Positions 62,781-64,000 of a DNA stretch of 64,000 nucleotides are shown here, in pieces (position 1 is the first letter of the stretch; every line of letters begins with the position of its first letter). Position numbers and translations under genes: made by a program. The stretch lies in NCBI GenBank assembly GCA_023397905.1, contig JAEWSZ010000182.1:1-64000 (forward strand), written 5' to 3'. Source of the stretch: Bacillota bacterium (GTDB taxonomy: Bacteria; Bacillota; Clostridia; Acetivibrionales; DSM-1351). The notes under the pieces were generated by a model, which was not told the DNA's origin, searched no databases, and saw nothing but the letters and a program-made list of their open reading frames with translations.

Positions 62781-64000
62781 ATGAGAAATTTTAAGAAGAT
62801 TTCTGCTGTGGTAGTTGCCCTTGCGATAATGCTAACTACATTTGTACCAGCATTCGCGGCATATACTCCAGTCAACGGGGACAAGGCAAATGTTCTCCAC
62901 CAGCTAGATCTCTATGCAGGTACTAGCTCAACCACATTCGACCCTTCTCTTGATACCAAGCTGACAAGAGGACAGGGAGCAACACTTTTAACAAAATTGT
63001 TCAACATGGACGATGCCGCACAGGCTCTGACCGATGCTGAAACAACTGCAATCCTCAAGGACTTTGCAGACGCGGACAAAGTACCTACATATGCTGAAAA
63101 GAGACTGGCATATCTGATAAAGAACCACATCATGTCAGGTTCTGAAGACACAGCAACAGGTAAGCTTTATGTCAATGCCGATGAAGATCTTCTCGGCGGA
63201 CAATTCTCAACTCTGTTACTGAAGCAGCTCGGCTTCACAGTAGCAGACTGGAAGGAATCAATCAAGCAGCTGGCAAACGTAGAAGGCGCTAAAGATATCT
63301 CCGGATACGCTTCATACGCCGCAGGTTCAGTATTAAGAGACCAGGCAGTGGGAATAATGTACGGAGCTCTCACAGCCAAGTACGAAGACGGAAGCGCAAC
63401 CATCATCGAGAAAATAGTAGCAGCCAAGCCTGCTCTCAGGGATATCGCCATAGCAGCAGGGCTTATCGCCGCTCCGAAAAATCTGGAGGTTGAGAGTGTA
63501 ACTTCAACCAACTTGAGAGAAATATTTGTTAAATTCAATAAAGCTGTCGACAAAAATACAGCTGAAACAGTAACTAATTATTTGTCAAACACAGATGCTG
63601 CAACTTATATTGATGGTGCACCTGCTCTTCAGGCAGATGGTAAGACTGTAAAATTAACAGTTAAAGATGGAACAGCAAATCAAACTTCTATTGATTTCGC
63701 CATTAAAAATGTGAAAGATGAAAGTGGGGTAGCACTGGCTTCCACATATTCCACTTCTATAACGTTGTTTGATGCAGAAGTGCCAAAGGCTCTGAGCTAT
63801 AAGTTTACCGGACCGCAGAACATTGAGATTACATTCTCAGAACCAATTGATGCTGCAGCTTCAACTCTTTCTGTATTAGTTGACAACGGTATCTATGGTG
63901 CAACAGCAGCAGTTAAATCCGGCAATGAATATGTAGTCGAAGTAGAATTGGGCGCCGCATTGACAGAAGGTGCTCATACATTGGTAATAAAAGGCGCTAA
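62781..64000 (+). CDS. SLH-domain S-layer-like protein (3' end outside window)
   Basis: At least 406 residues; the frame is open to the window edge. Signal peptide at about residues 1-27 (VVALAIMLTTFVPAFAA). Two to three S-layer-homology-like repeats follow (about 30-235), with FDPSLDTKLTRGQGATLLTKL and related segments. After that come beta-rich Big/fibronectin-like domains (SVTSTNLREIFVKFNKAVD; ITFSEPIDAA). A strong promoter, a structured leader and AAGGAGG suggest high expression, as expected for a main S-layer or cell-surface protein. Confidence 0.9.
   Translation, partial: MRNFKKISAVVVALAIMLTTFVPAFAAYTPVNGDKANVLHQLDLYAGTSSTTFDPSLDTKLTRGQGATLLTKLFNMDDAAQALTDAETTAILKDFADADKVPTYAEKRLAYLIKNHIMSGSEDTATGKLYVNADEDLLGGQFSTLLLKQLGFTVADWKESIKQLANVEGAKDISGYASYAAGSVLRDQAVGIMYGALTAKYEDGSATIIEKIVAAKPALRDIAIAAGLIAAPKNLEVESVTSTNLREIFVKFNKAVDKNTAETVTNYLSNTDAATYIDGAPALQADGKTVKLTVKDGTANQTSIDFAIKNVKDESGVALASTYSTSITLFDAEVPKALSYKFTGPQNIEITFSEPIDAAASTLSVLVDNGIYGATAAVKSGNEYVVEVELGAALTEGAHTLVIKGA

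Overview
The window looks like chromosomal DNA of an anaerobic, saccharolytic Gram-positive bacterium of the class Clostridia. Evidence: strong Shine-Dalgarno sites, moderate-to-low GC, S-layer-homology (SLH) surface proteins, YesM/YesN two-component systems beside LplB/YtcP-type sugar permeases, a GlgC/GlgD pair, HelD, DUF815 and DUF2975 proteins, and an FMN riboswitch in front of a RibU-type transporter. A cluster-III-like plant-polysaccharide degrader would fit, but the sequence alone does not prove a genus.

Layout. 1-80 is the 3' end of a 5S rRNA gene with its terminator. 121-2345 carries two SAM-dependent methyltransferase genes behind a long leader with short upstream ORFs and an intrinsic terminator (possible attenuation), plus a perfect 7-bp x 6 tandem repeat just upstream of the first start codon. 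2359-8050 is a small carbohydrate locus (DUF5107/TPR protein, AraC regulator, aldose-epimerase-like protein), with an 88%-identical 59-bp inverted repeat pair at 2359-2417 and 7033-7091. 8069-30568 holds two parallel sugar-uptake units. In each, a histidine kinase/response regulator pair is read leftward, and two ABC permeases and a solute-binding lipoprotein are read rightward. The first unit also has a 2007-residue SLH-anchored enzyme with seven carbohydrate-binding modules and a clan GH-D (alpha-galactosidase-like) catalytic region. The second has an MFS transporter. Neither unit encodes an ABC ATPase.

30743-49624 is mostly housekeeping: HelD, a 34-residue basic protein, a small lipoprotein, an M14 peptidase, a DUF815 ATPase, a DUF4173-type membrane protein, an XRE/DUF2975 pair, transketolase, a zinc-type ABC ATPase and permease, a cluster of DnaA-box-like sites, RibU under an FMN riboswitch, GalU and a secreted phosphodiester-glycosidase protein. 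A purine-rich repeat family sits at the 3' ends of at least four genes.

50093-56154 is an accessory island: a 5' half-tRNA remnant, an intact tRNA-Pro(TGG), a decayed IS3-type transposase, then a visibly AT-rich five-gene cassette (51027-55461) ending in a Ycf46-like AAA+ ATPase, followed by a possible IS605-type end. The cassette is the best candidate for an undescribed system: a small alpha/beta protein, a coiled-coil membrane protein, a 62-residue linker-like protein, a helical protein and the AAA+ motor.

56155-64000 returns to core functions: glutamate racemase, a Gly/Cys-rich small protein, glycogen synthesis genes glgC-glgD, a membrane glycosyltransferase, and an SLH surface-layer protein that runs off the right edge behind a strong promoter and a structured leader.
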